DNA of 64,000 nt from Mycolicibacterium sp. CBMA 226 (GCF_009729075.1 NZ_VTGY01000035.1:105410-169409), one strand, 5' to 3'; positions 7,423 through 16,362 are shown, counted from the first letter of the stretch. Notes: a model not told the origin generated them from the sequence alone. Numbers and translations are program-made.

Positions 7423-8636
7423 CCCACTCATCTCCAGTCGTTTCTCCCGCCCCAGAGGTGACGCTGACGGTCGGTCCGCCGGCCAACGGTGGCAGCTGCG
7501 TGGCGCGCCACGATGGCCGCGTGATCTTCGTCCGGCATGCGCTGCCCGGCGAGGTGGTGCGCGCCAAGGTGACATCCGAGCGTGGGTCGTATTGGCATGC
7601 CGACGTGGTCGAGGTGCTCGAGGCGTCACCCGACCGGGTGGAGTCGCTGTGCCCGATCGCCGGAGCCGAGGGATCTGGTTGCTGTGACCTGGCTTTCGTC
7701 GATCCGTCGGCGACGCGGCGTCTCAAGGGCGAGGTGGTGGCCAATCAGCTGGCCCGCCTCGGCGGTTACGAGTCCGGTGACATCGAGGCCGGGGAGGTCG
7801 GCACGGTCGGTGCGACCGGGTGGCGTACCCGCGTGCGGCTGGAGGTCGGCGCGGACGGCCGGGCCGGGTTCCACCGGTATCACAGCGACGAGCTGGTGAC
7901 CGACCTGTCGTGCGCCCAGGTGCCGGCCGGGATGCTGGACGAGCTGCCGCTGCAACCGCCCGGTGCGCACCTGCACGTGGTGCTCGACGACGCCGGCCAC
8001 CGGCACGTCGTGCGGTCCGGTCCGCGCGGGAGCAAGAAGAGCAAGTCCGCGATGACGGAAGTGGTGTTGGGCGAGTACGAGGCCGTGCAGCGGGTCGGTG
8101 ACCGGGAGTGGCGCGTGCCGGTGACGGCGTTCTGGCAGTCCCACCGTGACGCGGCCACCACCTACAGTGCGCTGGTCACCGAATGGGCGGAGCTCTCCGC
8201 CGGACAGACGGCATGGGATTTGTACGGCGGCGCAGGCGTTTTCGCGGCGGCGCTGGCCGGTTCGGTGGGGGAGTCGGGCCGGGTGCTGACGGTGGACACC
8301 TCGCGCGGATCGGCGCGCGCGGCCCGGGCCGCGTTGGGCGACCTCGGGTGTGTCGAGGTGGTGACCGATTCGGTGCGCCGGGCGCTCGCAACCCAGCGGG
8401 CGGCCGCCGACGTCGCCGTGCTGGACCCGCCGCGCACCGGCGCCGGGCACGAGGTGATCGATCAGCTGGCCGCCGCGGGTGTGCCGCGGGTCATCCACAT
8501 CGGTTGTGAGGCAGCATCTTTCGCGCGTGACATCGGTCTGTACCGCGGACACGGGTACCAGGTGGCGAACTTGCGGGTCTTCGACTCGTTTCCGCTGACA
8601 CACCACGTCGAGTGTGTGGCGCTGCTGACGCGGTAA
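7419..8636 (+). CDS. TrmA/RlmD-family 23S rRNA/tRNA uracil-C5 methyltransferase
   Basis: 405 aa. It has an N-terminal TRAM domain (about residues 8-65, with GPPANGGSCVARHDGRVIFVRHALPGE), then a cysteine-bearing stretch VESLCPIAG...GCC that may be a reduced Fe-S site, and a C-terminal Rossmann methyltransferase with DLYGGAGVF (SAM binding), LDPPRTGAG and the catalytic-cysteine segment HIGCEAASFARD. The target (tRNA T54 or rRNA uracil) cannot be told apart from sequence. It is translationally coupled by GTGA to the permease. Length and order match Rv2689c. Confidence 0.85.
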   Translation: MTHSSPVVSPAPEVTLTVGPPANGGSCVARHDGRVIFVRHALPGEVVRAKVTSERGSYWHADVVEVLEASPDRVESLCPIAGAEGSGCCDLAFVDPSATRRLKGEVVANQLARLGGYESGDIEAGEVGTVGATGWRTRVRLEVGADGRAGFHRYHSDELVTDLSCAQVPAGMLDELPLQPPGAHLHVVLDDAGHRHVVRSGPRGSKKSKSAMTEVVLGEYEAVQRVGDREWRVPVTAFWQSHRDAATTYSALVTEWAELSAGQTAWDLYGGAGVFAAALAGSVGESGRVLTVDTSRGSARAARAALGDLGCVEVVTDSVRRALATQRAAADVAVLDPPRTGAGHEVIDQLAAAGVPRVIHIGCEAASFARDIGLYRGHGYQVANLRVFDSFPLTHHVECVALLTR

Positions 8637-8700
8637 GTTTGCGGCCAGGTGTGCCGGGAAGCCTGGTCGGCGCCGCCCGACGCTGCCCAGGAGAGTCCCG

Positions 8701-9978
8701 ATGAACAACCGCAACACGCGCCGGCGGCTGCTGACCCGCGGCAGTTGGCCCGAAGCTCAGCGGTTCACGGAGATTCTCCGCAAGGAGACCGTGGGCGGCA
8801 TCCTGCTGCTGGCGGCCGCCGGGATCGCCCTGGTCTGGGCGAATTCGCCTGCCGCGCAGAGCTATCACGCACTGTCGGAGTTCGCGGTCGGTCCCGAGGC
8901 CTGGCATCTGCGGCTCAGCCTGTCGGCCTGGGCGGCCGACGGGCTCCTGGCGATCTTCTTCTTCGTCGTCGGTGTCGAACTCAAACGCGAATTCGTGGCC
9001 GGCGACCTGCGCGACCCGGCCCGCGCCGCCCTGCCCATCGCCGCGGCCGTCGGCGGCATGCTGGCGCCCGCCGCCATCTTCGTGGGTCTGAACCTGGCGC
9101 TGGGGCACCCCGAGAATCTGGGCGGCTGGGCGGTGCCGATCGCGACGGACATCGCGTTCGCGCTCGCCGTCCTGGCGGTGATATCCACGCATCTGCCCAC
9201 GGCGCTGCGCACCTTCCTGCTGACGCTCGCAGTGGTCGACGACCTGCTGGCCATCATCGTCATCGCCTGCTTCTACACCGACCACCTCGACCCCGCGGCG
9301 TTGGCGCTGGCCGTCATCCCCGGCGGCCTGTTCGTCGCGGCCGTGCAGCGCGGCATCCGGCATTGGTGGCTCCTGTTGCCGCTCGCCGTGGCGACGTGGG
9401 CCCTGGTACATGCGAGCGGTATCCACGCCACGGTGGCCGGCGTGGTACTCGGCTTCGGGGTGCCGGTGCTGGGGAGACACGCGTCGGCCGAGGCGTTCGA
9501 GCATGCGCTGCGGCCACTGTCGGCCGGCGTCGCGGTCCCGGTGTTCGCGTTCTTCGCTGCGGGCGTGAGCGTCGGCGGGTGGCCCGGTCTGGTGGACGCG
9601 ATAACTCACCCGGTGACGGCCGGCGTGCTCCTGGGGTTGGTGTTCGGCAAAGCCATCGGTGTGTTCAGCACCACATTCCTGCTGGCGCGGTTCACCGGCG
9701 CGGAGCTCGACGAAGGACTGGGCTGGCTGGACGTCGTTGGGGTGGCGCTGCTGGCCGGGATCGGGTTCACGGTCTCGTTGCTGATCGGCGAGCTCGCGTT
9801 CGGTACCGGCACGGCGGTCGGCGCGGATGCGAAGATCGGCGTCCTCGCTGGTTCGGCGATCGCGGGGATGCTGGCCGCAGTGGTGCTGCTGTCCCGCAAC
9901 GCTGCGTACCGCCGCATCCACGACCGTGAGACCGCTGACGGCGACGGCGACGGTGTGCCGGACATCTATCAGCCTTGA
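8701..9978 (+). CDS. nhaA: Na+/H+ antiporter NhaA
   Basis: 425 aa inner-membrane antiporter exchanging Na+ or Li+ for protons in pH and sodium homeostasis. About 12 helices. The paired aspartates that bind the ion sit in LAVVDDLLAI near residue 180, and the helix-10 lysine is in VFGKAIGVF; AIFFFVVGVELKRE and GIGFTVSLLIGELAF are further NhaA signatures. The start has an AGGAG ribosome site about 8 nt upstream. The C-terminus ends in an acidic DGDGDGVPD string. I recall no nhaA between the Rv2689c and dxs1 homologues in M. tuberculosis, so this is probably a lineage-specific insertion or a loss elsewhere. Confidence 0.93.
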   Translation: MNNRNTRRRLLTRGSWPEAQRFTEILRKETVGGILLLAAAGIALVWANSPAAQSYHALSEFAVGPEAWHLRLSLSAWAADGLLAIFFFVVGVELKREFVAGDLRDPARAALPIAAAVGGMLAPAAIFVGLNLALGHPENLGGWAVPIATDIAFALAVLAVISTHLPTALRTFLLTLAVVDDLLAIIVIACFYTDHLDPAALALAVIPGGLFVAAVQRGIRHWWLLLPLAVATWALVHASGIHATVAGVVLGFGVPVLGRHASAEAFEHALRPLSAGVAVPVFAFFAAGVSVGGWPGLVDAITHPVTAGVLLGLVFGKAIGVFSTTFLLARFTGAELDEGLGWLDVVGVALLAGIGFTVSLLIGELAFGTGTAVGADAKIGVLAGSAIAGMLAAVVLLSRNAAYRRIHDRETADGDGDGVPDIYQP

Positions 9979-10002
9979 CCGGTTCCACCCGGTGCGCGTG
10001 CG

Positions 10003-10008
10003 TAGACT
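10003..10008 (+). promoter_or_regulatory. Leaderless -10 box TAGACT for dxs
   Basis: TAGACT, six bases, then the dxs ATG at 10015. With +1 on the A of ATG the box spans -12 to -7 exactly. Confidence 0.6.
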
Positions 10009-10014
10009 GTCGGA

Positions 10015-11913
10015 ATGCTTGAACAGGTCCGCGGCCCAGCTGATCTGGCGCACCTGTCGCAGCCTCAGCTGACCGAACTGGCCGCCGAGATCAGGGAATT
10101 CCTGGTGCACAAGGTGGCCGCCACCGGCGGGCATCTGGGTCCCAACCTGGGCGTTGTGGAGCTGACGCTGGCGCTGCACCGGGTCTTCGACTCGCCGCAC
10201 GACCCGATCATCTTCGACACCGGCCACCAGGCCTACGTCCACAAGATGCTGACCGGCCGGTGCCCCGACTTCGACACCCTGCGCATGAAGGGCGGCCTGT
10301 CCGGCTACCCGTCGCGCGCCGAGAGTGAACACGACTGGGTCGAGTCCAGCCACGCGAGCACCGCGCTGTCCTACGCCGACGGCCTGGCCAAGGCCTTTGA
10401 GCTCTCCGGGTACCGCAACCGGCACGTCGTCGCCGTCGTCGGCGACGGCGCGCTCACCGGCGGCATGTGCTGGGAGGCGCTCAACAACATCGCCGCCGCC
10501 AACCGGCCCATCGTCATCGTCGTCAACGACAACGGCCGCAGCTACGCGCCGACCATCGGGGGCCTGGCCGACCATTTCGCGGTCCTGCGGCTGCAGCCCG
10601 GCTACGAGAAGGCACTCGAGCGCGGCAAGAACGCGCTGCGCGGCGTGCCCGTCGTCGGCGAGTTCTGTTACCAGTGCGTGCACAGCATCAAGGCCGGCAT
10701 CAAGGACGCGCTGGCACCGCAGGCGCTGTTCACCGATCTGGGCCTCAAGTATGTCGGGCCCATCGACGGCCATGACGAGCACGCCGTCGAGGCGGCGCTG
10801 CGACACGCCCGCGGGTTCAACGCTCCGGTGATCGTCCACGTCGTCACCCGCAAGGGCATGGGGTATTCGCACGCGGAGAACGACGAAGCCGAGCAGATGC
10901 ACTCGACCGGCATCATCGACCCGCACACCGGGCAGTCCACCGCGGAATCGGTACTCGGCTGGACGTCGGTGTTCTCTGAGGAGCTGATCAAGCAGGCCAC
11001 GAAGCGGCGCGACGTCGTCGCGATCACGGCGGCCATGCCGGGGCCCACCGGGCTCGCTGCCTTCCGGCAGCGTTTCCCGGACCGGTTCTTCGACGTCGGT
11101 ATCGCCGAGCAGCATGCGATGACGTCGGCCGCAGGTCTGGCGATGGGTGGCATGCATCCCGTCGTCGCGATCTACTCGACGTTCCTGAACCGCGCGTTCG
11201 ACCAGATCATGATGGACGTGGCGTTGCACAAGCTGCCCGTGACCATGGTGCTCGACCGCGCCGGTGTCACCGGCAACGACGGCGCCAGCCACAACGGTGT
11301 GTGGGACATGTCGATGCTCGGCATCGTGCCCGGCATTCAGGTCGCGGCCCCGCGCGATGCGGCCCGGCTGCGGGAGGAGCTCGGTGAGGCGCTGGCCGTG
11401 AGCGACGGGCCGACCGCCGTCCGGTTCCCGAAAGGTGCTGTCGGGGACGACATTCCGGCTGTCCGCCGCCAGCATGGCGTCGACATCCTGACCGAGCCCG
11501 CCGACGGCCTGTCCGACGATGTGCTGTTGGTCGCCGTCGGCGCGTTCGCGCGGATGGCGCTGCTGGTGGCCGACCGCCTGCGCAAGCAGGGCATCGGTGT
11601 GACGGTCGTCGACCCGCGCTGGGTGCTGCCGGTCCCGGCGGCGATTGCCGACCTGGCGCGAGCCCACAAACTCGTTGTCACGCTTGAGGACAACGGTGTC
11701 GCCGGCGGCATCGGTTCCGCCGTCTCGGCGTCGCTGCGCCGCGCGGAGATCGACGTGCCGTGCCGCGACGTCGGCGTGCCCCAGGAGTTCCAGGACCACG
11801 CGAGCCGAAGTGAGGTCCTGATGTCCATCGGCCTGACCGACCAGGACATCGCCCGCCAGGTCACCGGCTGGGTCGCCGCCATCGGCAGCTCGGTCGACAT
11901 CACCTCGCAGTAG
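10015..11913 (+). CDS. dxs: 1-deoxy-D-xylulose-5-phosphate synthase
   Basis: 632 aa thiamine-diphosphate enzyme joining pyruvate and glyceraldehyde-3-phosphate, the first step of the MEP isoprenoid pathway that supplies decaprenyl phosphate for the envelope and menaquinone. Features: N-terminal GHLGPNLGVVELT and DTGHQAYVHKMLTGR, the ThDP/Mg site GDGALTGGMCWEALNN, then the pyrimidine domain with MPGPTGL and the catalytic Glu in DVGIAEQHAMTSAAGLA, and a transketolase C-terminal domain with LEDNGVAGG. The whole chain aligns end to end with mycobacterial Dxs1. Leaderless ATG start. The downstream neighbour converges. Confidence 0.97.
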   Translation: MLEQVRGPADLAHLSQPQLTELAAEIREFLVHKVAATGGHLGPNLGVVELTLALHRVFDSPHDPIIFDTGHQAYVHKMLTGRCPDFDTLRMKGGLSGYPSRAESEHDWVESSHASTALSYADGLAKAFELSGYRNRHVVAVVGDGALTGGMCWEALNNIAAANRPIVIVVNDNGRSYAPTIGGLADHFAVLRLQPGYEKALERGKNALRGVPVVGEFCYQCVHSIKAGIKDALAPQALFTDLGLKYVGPIDGHDEHAVEAALRHARGFNAPVIVHVVTRKGMGYSHAENDEAEQMHSTGIIDPHTGQSTAESVLGWTSVFSEELIKQATKRRDVVAITAAMPGPTGLAAFRQRFPDRFFDVGIAEQHAMTSAAGLAMGGMHPVVAIYSTFLNRAFDQIMMDVALHKLPVTMVLDRAGVTGNDGASHNGVWDMSMLGIVPGIQVAAPRDAARLREELGEALAVSDGPTAVRFPKGAVGDDIPAVRRQHGVDILTEPADGLSDDVLLVAVGAFARMALLVADRLRKQGIGVTVVDPRWVLPVPAAIADLARAHKLVVTLEDNGVAGGIGSAVSASLRRAEIDVPCRDVGVPQEFQDHASRSEVLMSIGLTDQDIARQVTGWVAAIGSSVDITSQ

Positions 11914-11923
11914 CTGATCTCTC

Positions 11924-11971
11924 GCCCGCGAGCGGCCGTGTTTTTACGCCCAACCTCGGTGTGTCGCGGGC
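11924..11971 (+). terminator. Possible terminator after dxs
   Basis: gcccgcga (11924-11931) and tcgcgggc (11964-11971) are perfect complements around a 32-nt loop, followed by ATTTT. The loop is large and the stem short, so this is only a candidate. It sits in the 100-bp convergent gap between dxs and the next gene. Confidence 0.3.
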
Positions 11972-12013
11972 ATTTTGGTGACGCTCGCGGTGAGCTTCAC
12001 CTATACGACGGCG

Positions 12014-12859
12014 CTAGTCCCTGTCCTCGCGATCGGCCTTGCCTCTGATCTCCGCGTAGGCCGCGGCGAGCGCGGTGATCTTGTCTACCGAGGACGACGG
12101 CGCCGACGACGGCGCCAGGTCGATCCCGTACAACGTGGCGGCCATGCGGCTCCGGATGTCGTCGCGCCTTTCGGCGACCGCGGCCCGTGCACGATCGTCG
12201 CGCAGCGACTGGTCGATCTCGTCGGCCTTGTCGGCGCACGTCCGGAGGGCCTCGACCCGACGTCGGGACTGAAACTCCAGCTGCCGAACCTTCGACCGAG
12301 CGTCCTCGAGCATCGCCACATCACCCGAACCGGGATCGGCGAGGTCGCTGAGCTCCGTGATCAGCTCATCGAGTTGCCTTGTGGTTCGGCAGTTTTCGCG
12401 GATCGCCGTCAGATCGCCAGTGAAGTCGAGGTCATCACCGAGCCAACCGTCGATTGCGGCTTCCGACCGTTCGATCCGCTCGATGGCTGTCTTCGCGTCG
12501 TCGAGCAGCACGACACCGTCGACGCCGAACTCTTCAACAAGCCGGGCGTGTTCGATGTCTTCCGGCGACGGTTCGTCCGTCGTGGAGCCGGCTCGACCAC
12601 CGATCACGCTGTGTGTGATCAGCAACCCGATGGCTGCGATGCCCACGGCCGGTAGGAGGGCGATGCCCTCTGTCGCGACACCGACCGCGATCACCATGAC
12701 GATGGACAACAGCCACGCCCGTGTCATGGCCGACATGGGACGGGGTGCATTCCGGTTTGCGGTGGAGGTGAAGACCGCCCCGAGCGCGGCGCCGCCGACA
12801 ATCATGATGACGGCGAGGAGGACCGCGACGACGCCGAGCAATAGCAGCAGCCGAATCAT
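12014..12859 (-). CDS. Hypothetical membrane protein with coiled-coil tail
   Basis: 281 aa, not recognised. Residues 3-30 form a strongly hydrophobic helix, and a second and third helix lie at about 47-85 (AWLLSIVMVIAVGVATEG, LLPAVGIAAIGLLITHS). The rest is soluble and charged: an acidic linker (TTDEPSPEDIEHARL), then Arg/Glu/Asp-rich helices to the end, likely coiled coil, with one ENCRTT and one RTCADK cysteine. The start ATG 12859 has a GAAGGA ribosome site. It is convergent with dxs and divergent from the next hydrolase. A membrane-anchored scaffold is possible; nothing points to an enzyme. Confidence 0.6.
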   Translation of the reverse strand: MIRLLLLLGVVAVLLAVIMIVGGAALGAVFTSTANRNAPRPMSAMTRAWLLSIVMVIAVGVATEGIALLPAVGIAAIGLLITHSVIGGRAGSTTDEPSPEDIEHARLVEEFGVDGVVLLDDAKTAIERIERSEAAIDGWLGDDLDFTGDLTAIRENCRTTRQLDELITELSDLADPGSGDVAMLEDARSKVRQLEFQSRRRVEALRTCADKADEIDQSLRDDRARAAVAERRDDIRSRMAATLYGIDLAPSSAPSSSVDKITALAAAYAEIRGKADREDRD

Positions 12860-12955
12860 CCCGATGTCCTTCTCTGGTGGCTGCCGTCAATGGTAGTTCG
12901 GTCGCGCTACATACCGCGCTGACGCGATGCCGAGGCGCCCCGCGGTGTGCGGGCC

Positions 12956-12961
12956 TACGCT
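12956..12961 (+). promoter_or_regulatory. Leaderless -10 box TACGCT
   Basis: TACGCT, six bases, then ATG 12968 of the MEST-like hydrolase. Spacing is exact for a transcript starting at the start codon and excludes an in-frame ATG at 12947. Confidence 0.6.
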
Positions 12962-12967
12962 CAACCC

Positions 12968-13897
12968 ATGCACGACGAACTCGAAGCCTGGAAGTCCGCC
13001 GGCCGGTATTTCGACTACCTCGGATTCGACATCTTCTATCGCCGGGACGGCTTGGAGCTCGGCACCGGCCCGGTGCTGCTGCTCATCCACGGCTACCCGT
13101 TCAATTCGTGGGACTGGTCGCTGATCTGGCCGACGCTCACCGAGAAGTTCACCGTGGTTGCGCCAGACATGATCGGCATGGGTTTTTCCGACAAGCCGTC
13201 GGCGTACCAGTACTCGATTCACGACCACGCCGATATGCACGAGGCGCTGCTGGCGCACCTCGGGGTGCAGACCGCCCACATCCTGGCCCACGACCTCGGC
13301 GACTCGGTCGGGCAGGAGCTCTTGGCCCGCAACCAGTTCGGTGATCAGGTGTACGGCAAACTGAACATCGAATCGATCACCTGGCTCAACGGCGGGCTGT
13401 TCGTCGAGTCGTACACGCCGCGGCTGCTGCAGAAGGCGATGTCACAAACTCCGTTGGGCGACCTCATGCGTCCGCTGCAGGGCAGTCCGTTATCGCGACG
13501 GCTGGCCGATCCGACCATCAACGAGATGTTCGGCGTCAACACCAAACCGTCGAAGGACCTGATGGACAAGTTCCACCAGATCCTCGACTACAACGACGGC
13601 AAGAAGGTGATCCACCAAGTCGGCCGGTTCATCAACGATCGCTACACACACCGCAACCGGTGGGTGCGCGCGATGCGGGAGACGACCGTCCCGATGCGGC
13701 TCATCGACGGCCCGTCGGACCCGAACTCCGGCGCCCACATGGCCCAGCGGTATCGCGAGGTCATCCCGAACCCGGATGTGGTGATGCTGGCCGACGACAT
13801 TGCGCACTGGCCGCAGATCGAGGCCCCCGACGCGGTGCTCGAGCATTTCCTCGAGTTCGTCACGCCGATGCTGTGGCGGCCCATCGGCCACCGCTGA
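12968..13897 (+). CDS. MEST/epoxide-hydrolase-like alpha/beta hydrolase
   Basis: 309 aa. Standard fold order: oxyanion HGYPFNSWDW near residue 38, APDMIGMGFSDKP, then an elbow AHDLGDSVGQEL in which the nucleophile is Asp or Ser; the HDxGDxVxQEL form is typical of the MEST (mesoderm-specific transcript) and haloalkane-dehalogenase-like branch. A cap domain follows, then IDGPSDPNSG (acid) and DIAHWPQIEAP (catalytic His). The substrate is unknown. The start is fixed by a leaderless box. An LpqH-like lipoprotein follows 18 bp later and may be cotranscribed. Confidence 0.8.
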   Translation: MHDELEAWKSAGRYFDYLGFDIFYRRDGLELGTGPVLLLIHGYPFNSWDWSLIWPTLTEKFTVVAPDMIGMGFSDKPSAYQYSIHDHADMHEALLAHLGVQTAHILAHDLGDSVGQELLARNQFGDQVYGKLNIESITWLNGGLFVESYTPRLLQKAMSQTPLGDLMRPLQGSPLSRRLADPTINEMFGVNTKPSKDLMDKFHQILDYNDGKKVIHQVGRFINDRYTHRNRWVRAMRETTVPMRLIDGPSDPNSGAHMAQRYREVIPNPDVVMLADDIAHWPQIEAPDAVLEHFLEFVTPMLWRPIGHR

Positions 13898-13915
13898 TCC
13901 CGGCTCACCTGCGAC

Positions 13916-14374
13916 ATGCGCGTCAACCGCCCGGATCTGGTGGCGCTGCTCGCCGTCCTGTTGATCAGCGCGTGCGAGGGCGGGAAGCCGCTCGCGGCCA
14001 CCTCGATAGTGTTCGACGGCGAGACGCACAGCATCGACACGGGCAAGGTCGTCTGCACCAAGCAGCCCACTGGGAGTGGCCTGGTGATCCTGGCGCAGAG
14101 CAAATCGGGCCAGTTGGTTCGGATTCTGCTCACTCAGGTTGGCCGCATCGTCGTCCACAAGGTCGGGTTGCGCTACGACGATCACGTGACGGGCTTCGTC
14201 GCCGACCCGCAGGAGATCACCGGGATCAAGGTCGACGACGCCTACACCGTCAACGGCCGCATGCCACCGAACTCCGGTGAGTCGCAATGGCATACGTTCA
14301 AAATCCAGATCACGTGCCCGGGCTACCAGGACGCGCCGCAGCACGACACGGTGCCGGCGATCGGCGCGCCCTGA
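13916..14374 (+). CDS. LpqH-family (19-kDa antigen-like) lipoprotein
   Basis: 152 aa. A signal peptide ends in the lipobox LISAC (Cys about residue 20), so the mature protein is a lipid-anchored surface protein. The mature part follows the LpqH pattern: SIVFDGETHSID then a VVCTKQ cysteine, a middle beta region, and a C-terminal FKIQITCPG cysteine that probably pairs with the first. LpqH proteins are TLR2-active envelope lipoproteins in pathogenic species; here the role is unknown. It sits 18 bp after the hydrolase gene and ends at a hairpin. Confidence 0.75.
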   Translation: MRVNRPDLVALLAVLLISACEGGKPLAATSIVFDGETHSIDTGKVVCTKQPTGSGLVILAQSKSGQLVRILLTQVGRIVVHKVGLRYDDHVTGFVADPQEITGIKVDDAYTVNGRMPPNSGESQWHTFKIQITCPGYQDAPQHDTVPAIGAP

Positions 14375-14377
14375 GCG

Positions 14378-14438
14378 GTTGACCCTGCGTCAGGGGCGTT
14401 ATCTACTCGAACTTTCGCGCCCTCAGCACAGGGTCAAC
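14378..14438. terminator. Hairpin between convergent genes
   Basis: Arms 14378-14398 and 14418-14438 begin with a perfect gttgaccctg/cagggtcaac match and end in a ggggcg/cgccc match, with a few mismatches between. The loop is 19 nt. It fills the gap between the LpqH-like gene and the RNase D gene, which converge, so it can serve both. Confidence 0.6.
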
Positions 14439-14444
14439 GCACAC

Positions 14445-15692
14445 CTAGCTCAACGCGGCAATCAGCACCGGGCCGCACAGCTCCCGCTGCCATGGCCGGG
14501 CTCCCGCCGCGGCCAGGAAATCGTCGACCGCGGCGGCGACATCGGCACTCGGTTGCCAATCCCAGCACAGCCGCCGTACCGTCTCCGGCGTCAGGAGGTT
14601 CTCCGTCGGCACCGAAACCCGTTCCGACAGTTCGGAAAGCCCCGCACGGCACTTCTCCAGCCGCTCGAATGCCTCGGGCTTGCGGCGCGACCACCGCGCC
14701 GGTGGCGGCAGCCCGTTGTTCGGCTCGGTGGCCGGCGGCTCCGCCTCGCGGGCGCGGGCCAGCGCGTCGAGCCACACCTGCGCGCTGCGCTTCTGCCGTG
14801 AGCCGCCGAAAATCGGTAACGCCGTGAGCTTTTCGATGGTGTCGGGGTTGGCGACGGCGGCCGCGATGATCGCCGAGTCGGGCAGGATGCGGCCCGGGGC
14901 GATGTCCCGCCGCTGCGCGATCACATCGCGCGTCTGCCACAGCTCGCGCACCGCGGCCAGCGCCTGACCGTTGCGGACCTTGTGGATGCCCGACGTTCGT
15001 CGCCACCGGTCGCGCCGGGTCGGTGTGGGTCCGGCGGTTCGCATGTACTCGAATTCCTGTGCGGCCCATTCGGTTTTGCCCTGCGACTCCAGCTCCGCGG
15101 CAACCGCGGCCCGCAACTCGAGCAGCACCTCGACGTCGAGTGCGGCGTAGTTCAGCCAGTCCGCGGGCAGCGGGCGCTTGGACCAGTCGGCGGCGCCGTG
15201 GCCTTTTTTGAGCCCCAGCCCCAACAGCCGCTGCACCATCGCGGCCAGGTTCACCCGGTCGTAGCCGGCGAGTCGTCCGCCCAATTCGGTGTCGTACAGC
15301 GTGGGCGGTGTCATGCCCAGCTCGGCCAGGCACGGCAGATCCTGGTCGGCCGCGTGCAGAATCCACTCGTCGGAATTCACGACCTCGGCCACCGGTGCCA
15401 GCGCCTTCAGCGGGTCGATGCCGTGGCTGACGGGGTCGATCAGTACCGTGCCCGCGCCAGCGCGGCGAATCTGAATCAGATAGGCCCGGTTGGAGTATCG
15501 GAAGCCGGATGCCCGCTCGGCGTCGATCGCGAAGGCGCCGTGTCCGGATGCCAAAAGCTCACCGGCGCGGGCGATGTCGCTGGCGTACACGGCGACGGCG
15601 GGCACGCCGTCGGCAGGTGCCAGCAGGGGAGTGACGTCGGGATCGTCCGCAACTTCTCCGGTGTCGGTCCCGACCGAATCAGGTTCAGTCAT
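14445..15692 (-). CDS. Ribonuclease D-like 3'-5' exonuclease (Rv2681-like)
   Basis: 415 aa. The DEDDy exonuclease domain occupies about residues 30-205: Exo I AIDAERASG, Exo II HAADQDLPCL, Exo III YAALDVEVLLEL. An HRDC domain follows (about 235-310), then a C-terminal extension ending in a WDWQPSADVAAAVDDFL helix region. It would trim structured RNA 3' ends such as tRNA precursors using two metal ions. A 5' Asp/Glu-rich leader of 30 residues is typical of the actinobacterial version. It lies 4 bp downstream of the DUF3000 gene, same operon. Confidence 0.9.
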   Translation of the reverse strand: MTEPDSVGTDTGEVADDPDVTPLLAPADGVPAVAVYASDIARAGELLASGHGAFAIDAERASGFRYSNRAYLIQIRRAGAGTVLIDPVSHGIDPLKALAPVAEVVNSDEWILHAADQDLPCLAELGMTPPTLYDTELGGRLAGYDRVNLAAMVQRLLGLGLKKGHGAADWSKRPLPADWLNYAALDVEVLLELRAAVAAELESQGKTEWAAQEFEYMRTAGPTPTRRDRWRRTSGIHKVRNGQALAAVRELWQTRDVIAQRRDIAPGRILPDSAIIAAAVANPDTIEKLTALPIFGGSRQKRSAQVWLDALARAREAEPPATEPNNGLPPPARWSRRKPEAFERLEKCRAGLSELSERVSVPTENLLTPETVRRLCWDWQPSADVAAAVDDFLAAAGARPWQRELCGPVLIAALS

Positions 15693-15696
15693 GCGG

Positions 15697-16278
15697 TCAC
15701 GCGCGCGTGCGCGAACCCAGATCGGTCACGCCCGCAGGGGGCAGTCCGGCAGCGTGTTCGAGCACCTCACAGAACGCCTGCACGTGCGGGCCCAGCTCCA
15801 GTGACGTCGCGGTCCATGACGCCCGCAGCTCCAGCTGGTGGGCGCGCGGCGGTCCCGAGATGTCGCCGTAGCGCACCGACGTCGTCGCGGTGACGGTGCC
15901 GCCCAGAGCGGTGACGCCGTCGGCGTGCGACTCCAGCGCGTCGACGAGCCAGCTCCACGCCACCTCGGGCAGCAACGGGTCGACAGCCTCGGTGGAATCC
16001 AGGTCGGCCTGGATATAGGCGACGAGACGCATGGTGCCGTCCCAGGCTTCCGCGCCGTCGGGATCGTGCAGCAGGATCAGACGTCCGAAGGCGTCGCCCT
16101 CCGAGCTCTCCGGGACAACGGAGGCGTCAGGATGACGCACCTCTGCACCCAGCGCGTAGCTGAAGGGAGCCAGCCGCTGCGGCGGACGGATCGGGCCGAG
16201 TTCGATCTCCTGGCGCACGGTGGCGGCGTTCATTGCCGCAACAGCAGTGCGGAACTGGGCCGGCTCGGCGGAGGTCAC
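15697..16278 (-). CDS. DUF3000 protein (Rv2680-like)
   Basis: 193 aa, function unknown, conserved in actinobacteria upstream of RNase D. Recognisable segments: IELGPIRPPQRLAPFSYALGAEV, GRLILLHDPDG, AYIQADLDSTEA and VAWSWLVDALESH, an all-soluble alpha/beta protein. The start is taken as GTG 16278 (VTSAEPAQFRTAV), because longer readings cover the divergent promoter region. A TAGCGT box (16292-16287) lies 8 nt upstream of the GTG. Four bases separate it from rnd, so the two are one transcript. Confidence 0.82.
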   Translation of the reverse strand: MTSAEPAQFRTAVAAMNAATVRQEIELGPIRPPQRLAPFSYALGAEVRHPDASVVPESSEGDAFGRLILLHDPDGAEAWDGTMRLVAYIQADLDSTEAVDPLLPEVAWSWLVDALESHADGVTALGGTVTATTSVRYGDISGPPRAHQLELRASWTATSLELGPHVQAFCEVLEHAAGLPPAGVTDLGSRTRA

Positions 16279-16356
16279 ATTCTGGGACGCTAGCCCGATC
16301 CGGCCGGTCGCGTAAGCAGGCGCGCCGATAGCCCGATATTTGGCAGCGCGACAGGG

Positions 16357-16362
16357 TATAAG
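16357..16362 (+). promoter_or_regulatory. Candidate -10 box TATAAG for the heme operon
   Basis: TATAAG lies 32 bp before the hemE ATG at 16395 in the 116-bp gap to the divergent DUF3000 gene. No convincing -35 is visible at 17-18 bp, so the call is tentative. Confidence 0.35.

Noticed and set aside
6019..7629. Long antisense frame opposite the APC permease
   Set aside because: Same reasons: low-complexity, Arg/His/Gln-rich, no motif, fully shadowed by a good membrane protein gene.
8491..11799. A 1102-codon open frame antisense to nhaA and dxs
   Set aside because: It lies opposite two well-matched genes, is rich in Arg/His/Gln/Asp with no recognisable domain, and has no ribosome site. Such long antisense frames are expected in high-GC DNA.
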